Assembly (NCBI RefSeq): GCF_937875265.1
Contig: NZ_CALLXM010000326.1
Location: 1 to 57,988 of the forward strand
Length of the DNA stretch: 57,988 nt
Reading direction: 5' to 3'
DNA from: an uncultured Acetobacter sp.
Lineage (GTDB): Bacteria; Pseudomonadota; Alphaproteobacteria; Acetobacterales; Acetobacteraceae
In this document: piece by piece, positions 17,816 through 27,932 of the stretch
How positions within the stretch are numbered: position 1 is the first letter of the stretch
How the letters are laid out: each line of letters begins with the position of its first letter
The notes under the pieces: model-generated
What the model was told of the DNA's origin: nothing
Database searches by the model: none
What the model saw: the letters and a program-made list of their open reading frames with translations, nothing else
Program-made: the position numbers and the translations under genes

Positions 17816-18709
17816 CTAATTTTTGTAACGTAATGCCTCCACAACCAAACGGAAGGCAGCAGAAGACTGGCGTCGGCTCGGATAATAAAGGTGATAACCG
17901 GGAAAGGGCGGGCACCAGTCTTCCAGAACACGGACCAGACGACCATCTTCCAGATATGATGCAATCTGGTCTTCCATGACGCACGCCAAACCGAAGCCAT
18001 CCAGTGCTGCCTGACGGATCATAGGCACATTGTTGAATGTCAGTTGTCCCTCGACGCGTACTCGTAGAGCCCGGTGTCCTTTTTCCAGCTCCCATGCATA
18101 AACACCGCCTGAAGTGGGAAGACGCAGGTTAATACAGGCATGTTGGGACAAATCCTGCGGCTTGCGTGGAGCGGGATGAGTGGAAAAATAGGACGGTGCC
18201 CCAACAACCGCCATACGAAGTGGAGGTCCAATGGGGACGACAATCATGTCCCGGGCGATGGTTTCTTCCAGTCTTACTCCAGCATCAAAACGTTCAGCTA
18301 CGATATCCGTCAAGCTGGCATCTACCGCCAGTTCAACATGTAGGTCGGGATAAGTGGAAAGCAGTTTACGTAAAGCAGGCCATAGAATAGTTTGAGCCGC
18401 ATGTTCTGATGTGGTGATACGTACAGTCCCTGATGGTTTCTCGGAAAGTTCGCTAAGTGCGGCGATTTCACTGCTGATCGTATCAAGTGCCGGAACAAGT
18501 GTTGTTAACAGGCGTTCGCCCGCCGCCGTAGGTGCAACCCGACGGGTTGTGCGCATGAGCAGCCTTACGTTCAGGCGAGCTTCCAGCCGACGGATGGTAT
18601 GACTTAACGTGGACTGGGACGTGCCGAGTTTGGCTGCGGCACGCGTGAAACTCTGTTCTTCCGCGACGACCATAAAGGCATTGAGATCGACCAGTTCCTC
18701 ACGACGCAT
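17816..18709 (-). CDS. LysR-family transcriptional regulator of the SDR/cupin island
   Basis: The 297-residue LysR protein has an N-terminal winged helix (residues 1-60, FMVVAEEQSFTRAAAKLGTSQSTLSHTIRRLEARL) and a C-terminal effector domain (about 90-290). The start ATG at 18709 is preceded by GGAG. It is transcribed away from the cupin gene (start 18838) with a 128-nt shared promoter region, the usual arrangement for a LysR regulator and its target. The SDR and reductase genes on its other side converge on it and are probably also its targets. Confidence 0.93.
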   Translation of the reverse strand: MRREELVDLNAFMVVAEEQSFTRAAAKLGTSQSTLSHTIRRLEARLNVRLLMRTTRRVAPTAAGERLLTTLVPALDTISSEIAALSELSEKPSGTVRITTSEHAAQTILWPALRKLLSTYPDLHVELAVDASLTDIVAERFDAGVRLEETIARDMIVVPIGPPLRMAVVGAPSYFSTHPAPRKPQDLSQHACINLRLPTSGGVYAWELEKGHRALRVRVEGQLTFNNVPMIRQAALDGFGLACVMEDQIASYLEDGRLVRVLEDWCPPFPGYHLYYPSRRQSSAAFRLVVEALRYKN

Positions 18710-18746
18710 TCATGAACTCCAAATATAAGATCAAGCTTATTATAGC

Positions 18747-18760
18747 ATCTAATCATGGAA
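18747..18760 (+). promoter_or_regulatory. Candidate LysR site in the LysR/cupin divergent promoter
   Basis: ATCTAATCATGGAA matches 13 of 14 positions of the element at 15840-15853. It lies within ATTA-N7-TAAT (18740-18754), a small inverted repeat of the general LysR T-N11-A type, between the two divergent starts. This is inferred from recurrence and position only. Confidence 0.4.
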
Positions 18761-18837
18761 ATGACCTCATGCTTTGATGCCCGCTGGACCTGCCGGACAA
18801 CATTTTATCCGTCAGGGAGTTTTATAGGAGAAGAGGT

Positions 18838-19179
18838 ATGGATATTCGCCGCCCTGGTTTCAAGCCATCTGTCAAAGGTCCATCTGAATGGTTCACCGGC
18901 GCTGTCCGGGTCGATGCCCCATTTGCTGGCAGTGGCGCGCTCGCTTGCGCAACCGTCACGTTTGAGCCCGGCGCGCGCACGGCATGGCATACGCATCCCC
19001 TTGGGCAGACCCTTCTGATTACTGACGGCTTTGGGTGGGTTCAGAGAGAAGGGGCCCCAATTGAAAACGTGCGCCCGGGTGATATTGTTTGGTTCGAGCC
19101 TGATGAGAAGCACTGGCATGGTGCGTCCCCTGAGTGTGCGATGACGCATATCGCCATCACGGAAGCAAAGGATGGGTAA
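18838..19179 (+). CDS. Small cupin-domain protein with a probable C-terminal frameshift
   Basis: This 113-residue single-domain cupin (small beta-barrel) has the metal-binding motif 1 GARTAWHTHPLGQTLLITDG with two histidines and motif 2 PGDIVWFEPDEKHWHGA. After EAKDG the frame stops at 19177-19179. If one G of the GGG at 19174-19176 were absent, the frame would go on as KSSDWMEHVSDEQYRR and stop at 19226-19228; that ending (W-x-E-x-V-S/T-D-E-Q-Y) is how close relatives of this cupin end. So the gene has probably lost its last 16 residues by a single-base insertion. The core barrel is intact and may still fold. It is preceded by a good site (GGAGAAGAGGT) and shares a promoter region with LysR. 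Confidence 0.85.
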   Translation: MDIRRPGFKPSVKGPSEWFTGAVRVDAPFAGSGALACATVTFEPGARTAWHTHPLGQTLLITDGFGWVQREGAPIENVRPGDIVWFEPDEKHWHGASPECAMTHIAITEAKDG

Positions 19180-19370
19180 GTCTTCGGACTGGATGGAACA
19201 TGTCAGCGACGAACAGTATCGCCGCTGATAATGTCCTTACAGAGAGAGTACCATATCACCTTAGGTTTTTAACTTTTCTACAGAAAATACCTATCGACAC
19301 AATTAAAGCTTTACTCATTATAGTGCTGTAAATTGTTGTAGCCATCATCAAAACTAACTGACTCTACGCT

Positions 19371-22300
19371 CTAGAGAAAACATATGACTGTATGGAGTTT
19401 TCCGTCATCTTTAAGTGGAAGTCTGTCCGTTTTACCAAGAGGAATATCATCGACAGTCAAGGAAGGTGATGTGCTTCGACTGACCTGATTGGGGTTCTTT
19501 ATGACGCACTGATATCGAGCACTGCGCCAGTGGAGCACGACTTCAAATTCAGACCATTCCTGAGGAATACAGGGGGCTATTATAAGTATTTCACCCTGGA
19601 TGCGAATGCCAAGAATTGATTCAATGCCTGTACGCTGCATCCATCCCGCAGAGCCTGTATACCATGACCAGCCGCCTCGTCCGGTGTGTGGTGCTTCCGA
19701 GTAAATGTCCGCAGCAACAACATAAGGCTCCAGTTTATACCGGTCTGCATGACCCGATGTCAGACTATGTTGTATTGGGTTAAGCATACTGAACAGAGCA
19801 TGTGCCTGGTTGCCATCCCCCAGTATGCCAACGGCCATAACTGTCCAGAGGGCGGCATGTGTATACTGGCCACCATTTTCTCTCACACCAGGCGGATAAC
19901 CCCGTATATAGCCTGGATCAGGCTCGGATTTATCAAACGGTGGCGTGAGAACAAGAATTAACCCGTTCTCCTGTTGTACAAGATGCTGAATGGCCGAATG
20001 AAGGGCATGGTGAGCCCGCTCTGGAGATGCTGCACCGGACAAAACTGCCCATGACTGTGAAATAGCGTCAATCTGACACTCTGTGTTCTTATGCGAGCCA
20101 AGAGGTGTGCCATCATCAAAATAGGCACGGAGATACCAGTCTCCATCCCATGTCTGCTCCAGAGTGCAGGCAAGTTTTTCCATATGGTTTTGCCAATGTG
20201 TGGCACGTTTGACGTCATGACGCTCTAAAGCCAGCGGGATAAAGGCTTTAAGGGTTTTATACAGGAACCAGCCAAGCCAGACGCTTTCCCCTCGGCCATG
20301 CTCTCCCACCCGGTTCATACCGTCATTCCAGTCTCCTGTTCCCATCAGAGGCAACCCGTGAGTGCCTAAGGCGAGGCGACGGTCCAAGGCCCGTGCGCAA
20401 TGTTCGAAAAGAGCGGCAGTTTCAGAAGATAGTGTTGGCACAGAAAAGTGATCATGCTCATTCAGTGCGAGTAGTGGGGCGTCAAGGAAGCTGACCGTTT
20501 CTTCCAGAACTGCGGCATCTCCTGTGGTTATGACGTAGTGTGCAACTGTGTAAGCAAGCCATGTGCAGTCATCAGAAATATGGGTACGAACGCCTGCTCC
20601 GGTTTGAGGAAGCCACCAGTGTTGCACATCACCTTCAGGAAACTGTCGCGAGGCTGCTCGTAAAATATGTTCCCGAACGCGCTCGGGAGAGGATGTCGCA
20701 AGCGCCATGCCATCCTGAAGCTGGTCCCGGAAGCCAAAAGCGCCACTGGCCTGATAAAATCCTGATCGAGCCAGAACACGGCTGGAAAGAGTCTGATACA
20801 AAAGCCAGCCATTGAGCATGATATCCATGCTTCTGTCAGGGGTTTTTACCTGAATGGCATGGCAGAGGGCGTTCCATTTTTCGGTAACGGCTTGCAGAGC
20901 AGTATCAAGGTTTGTAGTGCGATATCGGATAATCAGACGCCTTGCTTCATCCTCGTCCGCGGCTTCGCCCAGCAGAAAAAGGATTTCGACACGGCCATTT
21001 GTTGGCAACGTAACAAGGGTTTGTAAAATACCGCATGGATCCAGTCCGGAGCCTGTCAGGTTTTGTGTTGCATCTGGGTGGTTAAAGGCTGCGGGGTCGT
21101 CCAGAGAGCCGTTGCGGCCGATAAAACTCTTGCGGTCGCCGGAAGTGATTGTGACGTAACTGCCAAGGTCAGCAAATGCTACGCGGGAGCCGTAAGTGCT
21201 ATCCCAGCAGTTTCTTGCAAAAAGTGCTCCGGTTTTTGGGTCCGTTTCAGTTGCTATGAAAGGGGCTGTCTTGGTACGAGAAACGCCCAGAACCCATTCA
21301 ACATAGGCTGTAAGAGACAGGGTGCGAGGCTGTCCTGAAAGGTTGTGAAGCTGAATACGTGAAAGCTTAACCGGATCCGTAGTGGGAACATACTGTAGAA
21401 GACTGCTGGCAATGCCGTGAGCTATCCGTTCATAGCGTGTGTATCCACGCCCATGGTATGCGACATAGGTTGCAGCAGCATCTCTTCTGGTTGAGGCGGT
21501 CAGGCACCAGAGAGCCTGCGTTTCTTCATCCCGAAGGTAGAAAATTTCTCCGGGAGGATTGCTCACAGGATCATTAGACCAGGGGGTAAGCTGATGTTCG
21601 CGGCTATTAAGAGCCCATGTGTGTCCACTTCCTTCAGCCGAGGCCAGAAAGCCAAAAACCTCGTTGGCTATAACATTGATCCACGGTGCAGGCGTAGTGA
21701 TACCAGGAGGAAGCACGACAACATAAGTTTCACCATTATCTGCAAAACCGCCGTAACCATTAAAAAACTCCAATGGAGGAGTAACTGGAACATTAAAGTT
21801 TTCCGGGTTCGAGAAAACAAGTGGCAGGGCAGTGGGCGGCGTCTGCGCTGGCTGGGCTTCAGCATGATCAAGTTGTTCAGTAAGGCTACCCTTGGCACCC
21901 AGAACAACGCGCGCAACAGAAAGCAGGAGGGCTAGGGCTTTAGATGAGAGGAGGTCCGTCCGTAAAATACGAATAGATTCACCACCAGTTGCTGCTTTAG
22001 GAATAGAGCGGACCAGATTTTCCAAAGAGATCTGGAGGTCTTGCAGATAAGACGACGGATGGTCGTTCAGGATAACGAGATCAACTGCGAGCTGTTTCAG
22101 GCGGAAATACTCATGAGCCAGCAAAACCTGACGTACGATGTCCGTATTAGAATTTTCCTTAACAGTCAGAACAATAATCGGAAGATCCCCTGAAATGCCA
22201 TGTTCCCATAAGGCTTTCTGAGGGCCAGCACCAAGCCTGATGGTGTCAGATGCGGCACGCAGAGAGGAACCAGAAAAAAGAATGTGTCCTGCAAGGCGCT

Positions 22301-25300
22301 GGAACAGATCCGCTTCACTGGGGTGGATATCAAGATGACGCAACTGAATTTGTGCTTGTGTCCAGGCCAGCGTGCGAACGCGGTCAAGGGCTGCGGCATC
22401 TTTATGAGTATCAATCAGATCCAATAGTTTTTCACGGGATGAGGCTGCCATGGTCCAGAACGAAATTCTCGTTGTGGTGCCTGGTTTAAGAGTTGCACGG
22501 ATGCGTAGGGAAAAAGACGGATCAAGAACCGTACCTGTACGCCCGGACAAAGCGGAATTCCCGGCAATGGCGGCGGGTGAACGCACCGTATGGCCCCGGC
22601 CTATAAAGGCAGCACGGTCTGTTTCAACAGTGACAGCAAGAGGGGAGACAGCAAGATGCGCAACCCAGATTTCAGGCTCATCAGGAGTTCGGCGTCGGCG
22701 TGTTGCTACAAGAGCTTTGGCTTCAGGTAAATATTCTGTTTGAACGAACAGTTTAGTAAATGCCGGATGAGCAAGGTCTGCATCCTGAGCCAGAAGAGCC
22801 AGCTCTGCATAGGATGTAACATCAAGTTCCAGCGTTTCATGGCCTGCATTAAGCAGGGTAAGGTGCCTGACTTCAGCATCATCTTCAGCCGAAACCATGA
22901 TGTCCAGCGTGGTTGTGACTGGACCGTCACGGCGGGTAATTTCTGCGCGATCCTCATGAAATGCGACAAGATAGTCATCCGGCACTGTGGCGCAAGGCTG
23001 AATACCTGCGGACCAGACGTATCCTGTTCTGACGTTTTTCAGATAAAGAAAGGAGCCGTAATGATCGAGCGTTGGGTCTTCCCGCCACCGTGTCAGCATG
23101 TGCCCTTGCCAACAGCTGTAACCAGAACCTGCAGAGGTAAGCATAACGGTATATCGGCCGTTTGAAAGCAGATGTGTGACAGGTTCCTGCGTATAAGCGG
23201 TGTCATAAAAACGCCCCGCACGGGTGGTTGTGTCAGACACATGTGTTGGCAGAGCTTGTTCAGTCGGCAAAGGCCGGGCCACAGCGCCTTTAACTGGGGC
23301 GCGTTCCTGCAGGAGCAGCTCGGCGGAGGCCATGACCGGATCCGCATGAAAGCGTGATCTCATGATACCATTCAGGATTGTATCGCTGACAGCCAGAATG
23401 GACATTCCCTGATGATGCGCCATGTAAGCGCGTATAATGGCAAAAGACTGGTTTTCAGGGATGCGCTCGGGCGTATAATCCAGAGATTCATAAAATCCGT
23501 AACGACCTTGCGCGCCAGCTTTTTCCAGAACGGAAAGGTTGGCAACAGCCTTTTGCGGGTCGACCATGGAGGCCAGCATTGTGGCATAGGGTGCTACAAC
23601 CATATCCTGCGCAAGGCCACGCTTGAGGCCTAGTCCGGGTATGCCAAAGTTTGAATACTGATAGGTATAGTCAAGGTCTCGTACGTTATAAGCAGCTTCA
23701 GAAATGCCCCACGGAATATTTCTGGTTTGTCCATACGTAATCTGGCGCTGCACAATCAGAGCATTGGTCTCTTGCAGCAGGCTTCCTACCGGTGCGCGCA
23801 TGACAAGTGACGGCATGAGATATTCGAACATGGATCCGGACCAGGAAACAAGTGCCGCGCCACTGCCGGATGGGGTGATGGTGCGGCCAAGACGAAACCA
23901 GTCTCGAACTGGTATGTCGCCCTTAGCGATGGCGAAGTAGACGCCAAGCCGGGCTTCAGAGGCTAGAAGATCATAACAATTGCTATCGGCCGTATCTTCC
24001 GAAACAAGAAAGCCAATGGAAAGAAGTTTGCGAGAAGAATCTCGTAGGAAGCTAAAATCCATCTCATCAGCGAGCCGTCGGGCCTGATGTTCCAGTGCTT
24101 GTAGTCGACCAAAAAGATCAGCTTGCTCCGACAGGTCAAAATCACGCAGGTGACTTTGCAGTGTGCTGAGCGGAGCAGTCGCCCAGAAGAAGGGATCTGG
24201 CAATGACGTATCAGATATACTTTTGGTTTGGGGGAACAGATGCGAGGCGTGCCTGGAAATGACTTCAGCCTGCTTGAAAAGGTCTGTTAGTGCGCTGCTG
24301 GTTGTATCCTCTGTTGCAGACAGAACCGCAGTTTTCAACCTGCCGAGAGACCGGACAAGAGCACGCTGTTGCTTGGTAAGCTGAAGGCGAATTCCATTCT
24401 GGAATGTTATTTCCAGAATGGCAATTGTGATGGCGTCAGCAAGCCCGGTTCGCCAGCCACAATATTTTGTCTCTTGCGTCAACCATTCACGACAAGTGCT
24501 GGCAACGGTTACAAGATGACCGGCAAGATTGCCACTATCAACCGTGGAAACATAAAGGGGATTGAGGGGAGCTAGGGTTTCCGTACTATACCAGTTATAT
24601 AAATGCCCCCGATACTTCTCCATTTTTTCGACTGTTTTCAGAGTGGCTTCCAGCCGTTCCACTGTGTCATATAAACCGCACCACCCAAAATCTCGAGCAT
24701 TGATTGCGCAGAGAAGATAGAGGCCGATATTTGTGGGTGAGGTGCGTCGTGCCAATACAGGGCTTGGGTCTTCCTGAAAATTGTCAGGTGGGAGCATGTT
24801 GTCAGCAGTAGTCACAAATGTCTCAAAAAACCGCCACGTCCGGCGTGCTGTCATGCGCAATGTTCTGATATCGGTTCTGGAAGGGCGTGACTGAGAGGGT
24901 AGGACAGGGGATCGGCTAGTCCATAAAGCAAGCGCCGGTGATAGTGCCCAGAGAATTGAAAGTGGCCCGGATAAAAGCAGGGTTTCAGGGTCAGACCAAA
25001 CAATATAAGCAGTCAGAATGCCTGCAAAAACTGGAGCAGGCAGCATCTTGAGGTAATACTCTTTCATACCGGATTGAAGCAGGTTTACCGTCTGAGCTGC
25101 CGGAACCCATTGTAATAGCAAACGCCGTGTAATGATTACGCGAAAAAGCGTACGGCTTATGGCATCAGCCATGAGAAAAGCTTGATGCGCCATAAAGGTG
25201 AGGTTAAGAGCCGTCATGATTGCTGCGGTCATGAGGTGAGACGCAATGACCTTGAAATAACTTCGTAACGTGATCCACTCCCGGCGAGGAAAAACATCTG

Positions 25301-27932
25301 GCACGACAGGGAGGAATGCTGGGAGAGCAATCATTACAAGAACAAAGAGCGTCCAGATGGCCGCATTTTCAGGCGTAAATAGCCAGCAGACCAGTAAAGT
25401 GAGTATTGTGAAAGGAGCACATAATGTCCGACGTAGATTATCAACCATTTTCCAGCGTGCGATGCCGGACAGGCGGTCATGCGGTCGTGGCGTTCTGGTT
25501 GCTCCAGAAATAATCCAAGGGAGAAGTTGCCAGTCTCCCCGTGTCCAGCGGTGCTGTCGCTGTGCAGAAATCATATAGTCTGTGGGAAACTCTTCAACAA
25601 CTTCTATGTCTGAAACGAGGCCCGCTCGTGCAAAAACTCCTTCAAACAGATCATGGCTCAATAAACAGGCTTCTGGAACACGTCCTGTAAGAGCAGATTC
25701 AAAAGCATCAATATCATAAATGCCTTTCCCTGCGTAGGACCCCTCTCCAAACATATCCTGATAAAGGTCCGATATAGCAGCCGAATAGGCATCAATACCG
25801 CTGGATGTTGAATAGATCCTCTGGAATAAAGTGCTTTGATGCCCAACTGGCAGTGAAGGAGTTACACGAGGTTGCAGAATGGCATAACCTTTCTCCACAC
25901 GGCCTGTCTCATGGTTAAACTGTGGGGCGTTGAGAGGGTGAGCAAGCTTACCGACCAGCCTGCGGACTGTTTCTAAAGGAAGGCGCGTATCCGCATCCAG
26001 TGTAACGACATAACGTACATTCTGCGGAAGGTTATGGTAGAAACCCTCGAGAAATGTTGTATCTTTCGCGCCACGGAGAAGTCGGTTCAGTTCATGCAGC
26101 TTTCCACGTTTACGTTCCCAGCCCATCCAGACGCCTTCGCTTTCGCTCCAGATGCGATGACGATGGAGAAGCAGGAAGCGTTCTCCATCCGAAGTCAGGC
26201 CAAAGCGCTGGTTGAGGCGGGTGATGCCTTCGTAGGCCTGTTGTAAAAGCATTTCGTCATCTGCTGCGTGCTCGTTCTCACCATCTTTCCAATCGGTAAG
26301 AAGTGCGAAGTAAACGCTGCTATCATGTGTCGCCAGATAATGAATTTCTATTCTGGTGAGCAGTTCTTTGACTGTTTTTTCGTTCGTCAGAAGAGCGGGA
26401 ATAACTACGATAGTCCGCAGATGGCTTGGAATGCCATGTAACAGTTCAAGTCCCGGAAGGACGGTGACATTCAGGGCGCGAAGAGCAAGTCGATTTATGC
26501 AGGCTATAGCAGCTTCAGATGTAGGAACGCAGGCACAGGCAACAATAACGGCAAGCCATAAGGTAGGAGAGTATTCTTTTTCTGAAATCCATATAGGAAT
26601 ACTGAGGAAAAAAAACACAAGAAAGCATATGGACAGACTATATCCTGTAATGCCTTGACGACAACAGTTTCGGACAAATTTTCTGGAAAATGGAGGACGA
26701 AATTCCAGTGTGGCTTCGAACTCAAGGCGGCCTTCCTGAAAAAGATAGTAGCCTGGGTCACTTCTGCGTGGATCATATGGCACGCTTGAAGGTGGGTTTT
26801 GTGCGAGTGATATTGCCCGATGGACAATATCGAGTTCTGAAAAATTACTTCCAAGCGCAAGCTCTTCCACCGCCTTGCGGTATAGATCCCGGCTAGGAAA
26901 ATCCGCTTCTGTAAAGCCGGGATAATCTACAAAAGCTTTATCAATCAGGCATATCTGTTCAAAAACTTCTGTCCAGTCCAGCCCTGCGATCAGCCTGAGG
27001 CTCGTGATAATATTGCGGGTGGTTGCATTGAATGCTCCCTGAGCCTGTAAATCCTTCCTAATAGCATCATCTATATTGCTTTTTTTATCTGCAAGACGTT
27101 GCTCCAACCAGACAAAAGCAGGATCCTTTTCCAGATCCAGACCTCTGGAGCGGTGAACCAGGCGCGCGACAAAGGCCGGGGTAAGGGATTCAGATTCAAC
27201 AAGAGAAAGAATTTTCTGGATAGAAGAAATTTTATCTTTACGGGTATTTTCAAGTTTGTCGGCAAGAATATCTGCTGCACGACGGCTGGCGTTATTCTCT
27301 ATGATAGCAAAAGCAGTGCGACGCAGATTTTCTATAAGGACAATGCGTAATGTAATGGGAACAGCCCAGAGTTCTCCAATTGTCAGAGGAACAACGCTTT
27401 GATAGGCCGACAGGTAGCGACACAGTACGTCAACCTGTAGGTGGCTGTCAGTATGAGCAATAAGGGCCCAGATAACTCCAAATATCCGAGGCAATTCCTG
27501 AAATGGTCCATTTGCTAGTTTAGGCAGGCGGGCATAGTAGCTTGGAGACAGATCAAGGCTTGTTTCCCGGATTTGCATATCAATCAGAGCGTAATTGTCG
27601 GTCAGCCATTGCGCGGCTGGCGTTAGCTGTTTCCCCATCTGCAGGGCCTCGGTAATAGCCACGTCTGCCTTGCGAAGAAAGACCCCATTTTCGGCCAGGC
27701 GATGCTTCAAGGAGTAGCTGTTTGTATTGGCCTTATGTGTGATAATCGTTTGAGCAACAGCAAGACTACGTGCATGTTCTTCGAGCCGCTCGATACCGAA
27801 AATTTCACTTCTTACCAGGGCTTCATCATCCTGCCAGCAAAAAGGCGTGCCAACCCTGAACAGACGCTTCCATAAGGATGGGCGTGTGGTGTTGGGGTAT
27901 GCATGCTGTTGAATATTTGTAGAGCCATCCAT
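19371..27932 (-). CDS. ndvB: Cyclic beta-1,2-glucan synthase (NdvB/ChvB type)
   Basis: The 2853-residue inner membrane enzyme makes cyclic beta-1,2-glucan from UDP-glucose; known homologues (ChvB, NdvB, Brucella Cgs) are about 2800-2870 residues, so this one is full length. Visible modules: membrane segments near 425-470; a glycosyltransferase domain with DADTRLP (about 645-651) and QRQHRWTRGDW (about 789-799), the acid and QxxRW-type motifs; a second membrane cluster (about 838-1000); a glycoamylase-like domain (about 1130-1510, with NSGNLAGHLV and YMAHHQGMSILAV); and a C-terminal GH94-type phosphorylase region with GDWNDGMN (about 2532-2539) that sets ring size. GGAG lies 9 nt before the ATG. 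No exporter gene of the NdvA/ChvA type is adjacent. The product is usually periplasmic and serves osmotic adaptation and host contact. Confidence 0.95.
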   Translation of the reverse strand: MDGSTNIQQHAYPNTTRPSLWKRLFRVGTPFCWQDDEALVRSEIFGIERLEEHARSLAVAQTIITHKANTNSYSLKHRLAENGVFLRKADVAITEALQMGKQLTPAAQWLTDNYALIDMQIRETSLDLSPSYYARLPKLANGPFQELPRIFGVIWALIAHTDSHLQVDVLCRYLSAYQSVVPLTIGELWAVPITLRIVLIENLRRTAFAIIENNASRRAADILADKLENTRKDKISSIQKILSLVESESLTPAFVARLVHRSRGLDLEKDPAFVWLEQRLADKKSNIDDAIRKDLQAQGAFNATTRNIITSLRLIAGLDWTEVFEQICLIDKAFVDYPGFTEADFPSRDLYRKAVEELALGSNFSELDIVHRAISLAQNPPSSVPYDPRRSDPGYYLFQEGRLEFEATLEFRPPFSRKFVRNCCRQGITGYSLSICFLVFFFLSIPIWISEKEYSPTLWLAVIVACACVPTSEAAIACINRLALRALNVTVLPGLELLHGIPSHLRTIVVIPALLTNEKTVKELLTRIEIHYLATHDSSVYFALLTDWKDGENEHAADDEMLLQQAYEGITRLNQRFGLTSDGERFLLLHRHRIWSESEGVWMGWERKRGKLHELNRLLRGAKDTTFLEGFYHNLPQNVRYVVTLDADTRLPLETVRRLVGKLAHPLNAPQFNHETGRVEKGYAILQPRVTPSLPVGHQSTLFQRIYSTSSGIDAYSAAISDLYQDMFGEGSYAGKGIYDIDAFESALTGRVPEACLLSHDLFEGVFARAGLVSDIEVVEEFPTDYMISAQRQHRWTRGDWQLLPWIISGATRTPRPHDRLSGIARWKMVDNLRRTLCAPFTILTLLVCWLFTPENAAIWTLFVLVMIALPAFLPVVPDVFPRREWITLRSYFKVIASHLMTAAIMTALNLTFMAHQAFLMADAISRTLFRVIITRRLLLQWVPAAQTVNLLQSGMKEYYLKMLPAPVFAGILTAYIVWSDPETLLLSGPLSILWALSPALALWTSRSPVLPSQSRPSRTDIRTLRMTARRTWRFFETFVTTADNMLPPDNFQEDPSPVLARRTSPTNIGLYLLCAINARDFGWCGLYDTVERLEATLKTVEKMEKYRGHLYNWYSTETLAPLNPLYVSTVDSGNLAGHLVTVASTCREWLTQETKYCGWRTGLADAITIAILEITFQNGIRLQLTKQQRALVRSLGRLKTAVLSATEDTTSSALTDLFKQAEVISRHASHLFPQTKSISDTSLPDPFFWATAPLSTLQSHLRDFDLSEQADLFGRLQALEHQARRLADEMDFSFLRDSSRKLLSIGFLVSEDTADSNCYDLLASEARLGVYFAIAKGDIPVRDWFRLGRTITPSGSGAALVSWSGSMFEYLMPSLVMRAPVGSLLQETNALIVQRQITYGQTRNIPWGISEAAYNVRDLDYTYQYSNFGIPGLGLKRGLAQDMVVAPYATMLASMVDPQKAVANLSVLEKAGAQGRYGFYESLDYTPERIPENQSFAIIRAYMAHHQGMSILAVSDTILNGIMRSRFHADPVMASAELLLQERAPVKGAVARPLPTEQALPTHVSDTTTRAGRFYDTAYTQEPVTHLLSNGRYTVMLTSAGSGYSCWQGHMLTRWREDPTLDHYGSFLYLKNVRTGYVWSAGIQPCATVPDDYLVAFHEDRAEITRRDGPVTTTLDIMVSAEDDAEVRHLTLLNAGHETLELDVTSYAELALLAQDADLAHPAFTKLFVQTEYLPEAKALVATRRRRTPDEPEIWVAHLAVSPLAVTVETDRAAFIGRGHTVRSPAAIAGNSALSGRTGTVLDPSFSLRIRATLKPGTTTRISFWTMAASSREKLLDLIDTHKDAAALDRVRTLAWTQAQIQLRHLDIHPSEADLFQRLAGHILFSGSSLRAASDTIRLGAGPQKALWEHGISGDLPIIVLTVKENSNTDIVRQVLLAHEYFRLKQLAVDLVILNDHPSSYLQDLQISLENLVRSIPKAATGGESIRILRTDLLSSKALALLLSVARVVLGAKGSLTEQLDHAEAQPAQTPPTALPLVFSNPENFNVPVTPPLEFFNGYGGFADNGETYVVVLPPGITTPAPWINVIANEVFGFLASAEGSGHTWALNSREHQLTPWSNDPVSNPPGEIFYLRDEETQALWCLTASTRRDAAATYVAYHGRGYTRYERIAHGIASSLLQYVPTTDPVKLSRIQLHNLSGQPRTLSLTAYVEWVLGVSRTKTAPFIATETDPKTGALFARNCWDSTYGSRVAFADLGSYVTITSGDRKSFIGRNGSLDDPAAFNHPDATQNLTGSGLDPCGILQTLVTLPTNGRVEILFLLGEAADEDEARRLIIRYRTTNLDTALQAVTEKWNALCHAIQVKTPDRSMDIMLNGWLLYQTLSSRVLARSGFYQASGAFGFRDQLQDGMALATSSPERVREHILRAASRQFPEGDVQHWWLPQTGAGVRTHISDDCTWLAYTVAHYVITTGDAAVLEETVSFLDAPLLALNEHDHFSVPTLSSETAALFEHCARALDRRLALGTHGLPLMGTGDWNDGMNRVGEHGRGESVWLGWFLYKTLKAFIPLALERHDVKRATHWQNHMEKLACTLEQTWDGDWYLRAYFDDGTPLGSHKNTECQIDAISQSWAVLSGAASPERAHHALHSAIQHLVQQENGLILVLTPPFDKSEPDPGYIRGYPPGVRENGGQYTHAALWTVMAVGILGDGNQAHALFSMLNPIQHSLTSGHADRYKLEPYVVAADIYSEAPHTGRGGWSWYTGSAGWMQRTGIESILGIRIQGEILIIAPCIPQEWSEFEVVLHWRSARYQCVIKNPNQVSRSTSPSLTVDDIPLGKTDRLPLKDDGKLHTVICFL

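Noticed and set aside
19200..19331. Small plus-strand frame (about 43 codons) after the cupin gene
   Set aside because: Its first part overlaps the displaced cupin ending in another frame, and no ribosome binding site is present.
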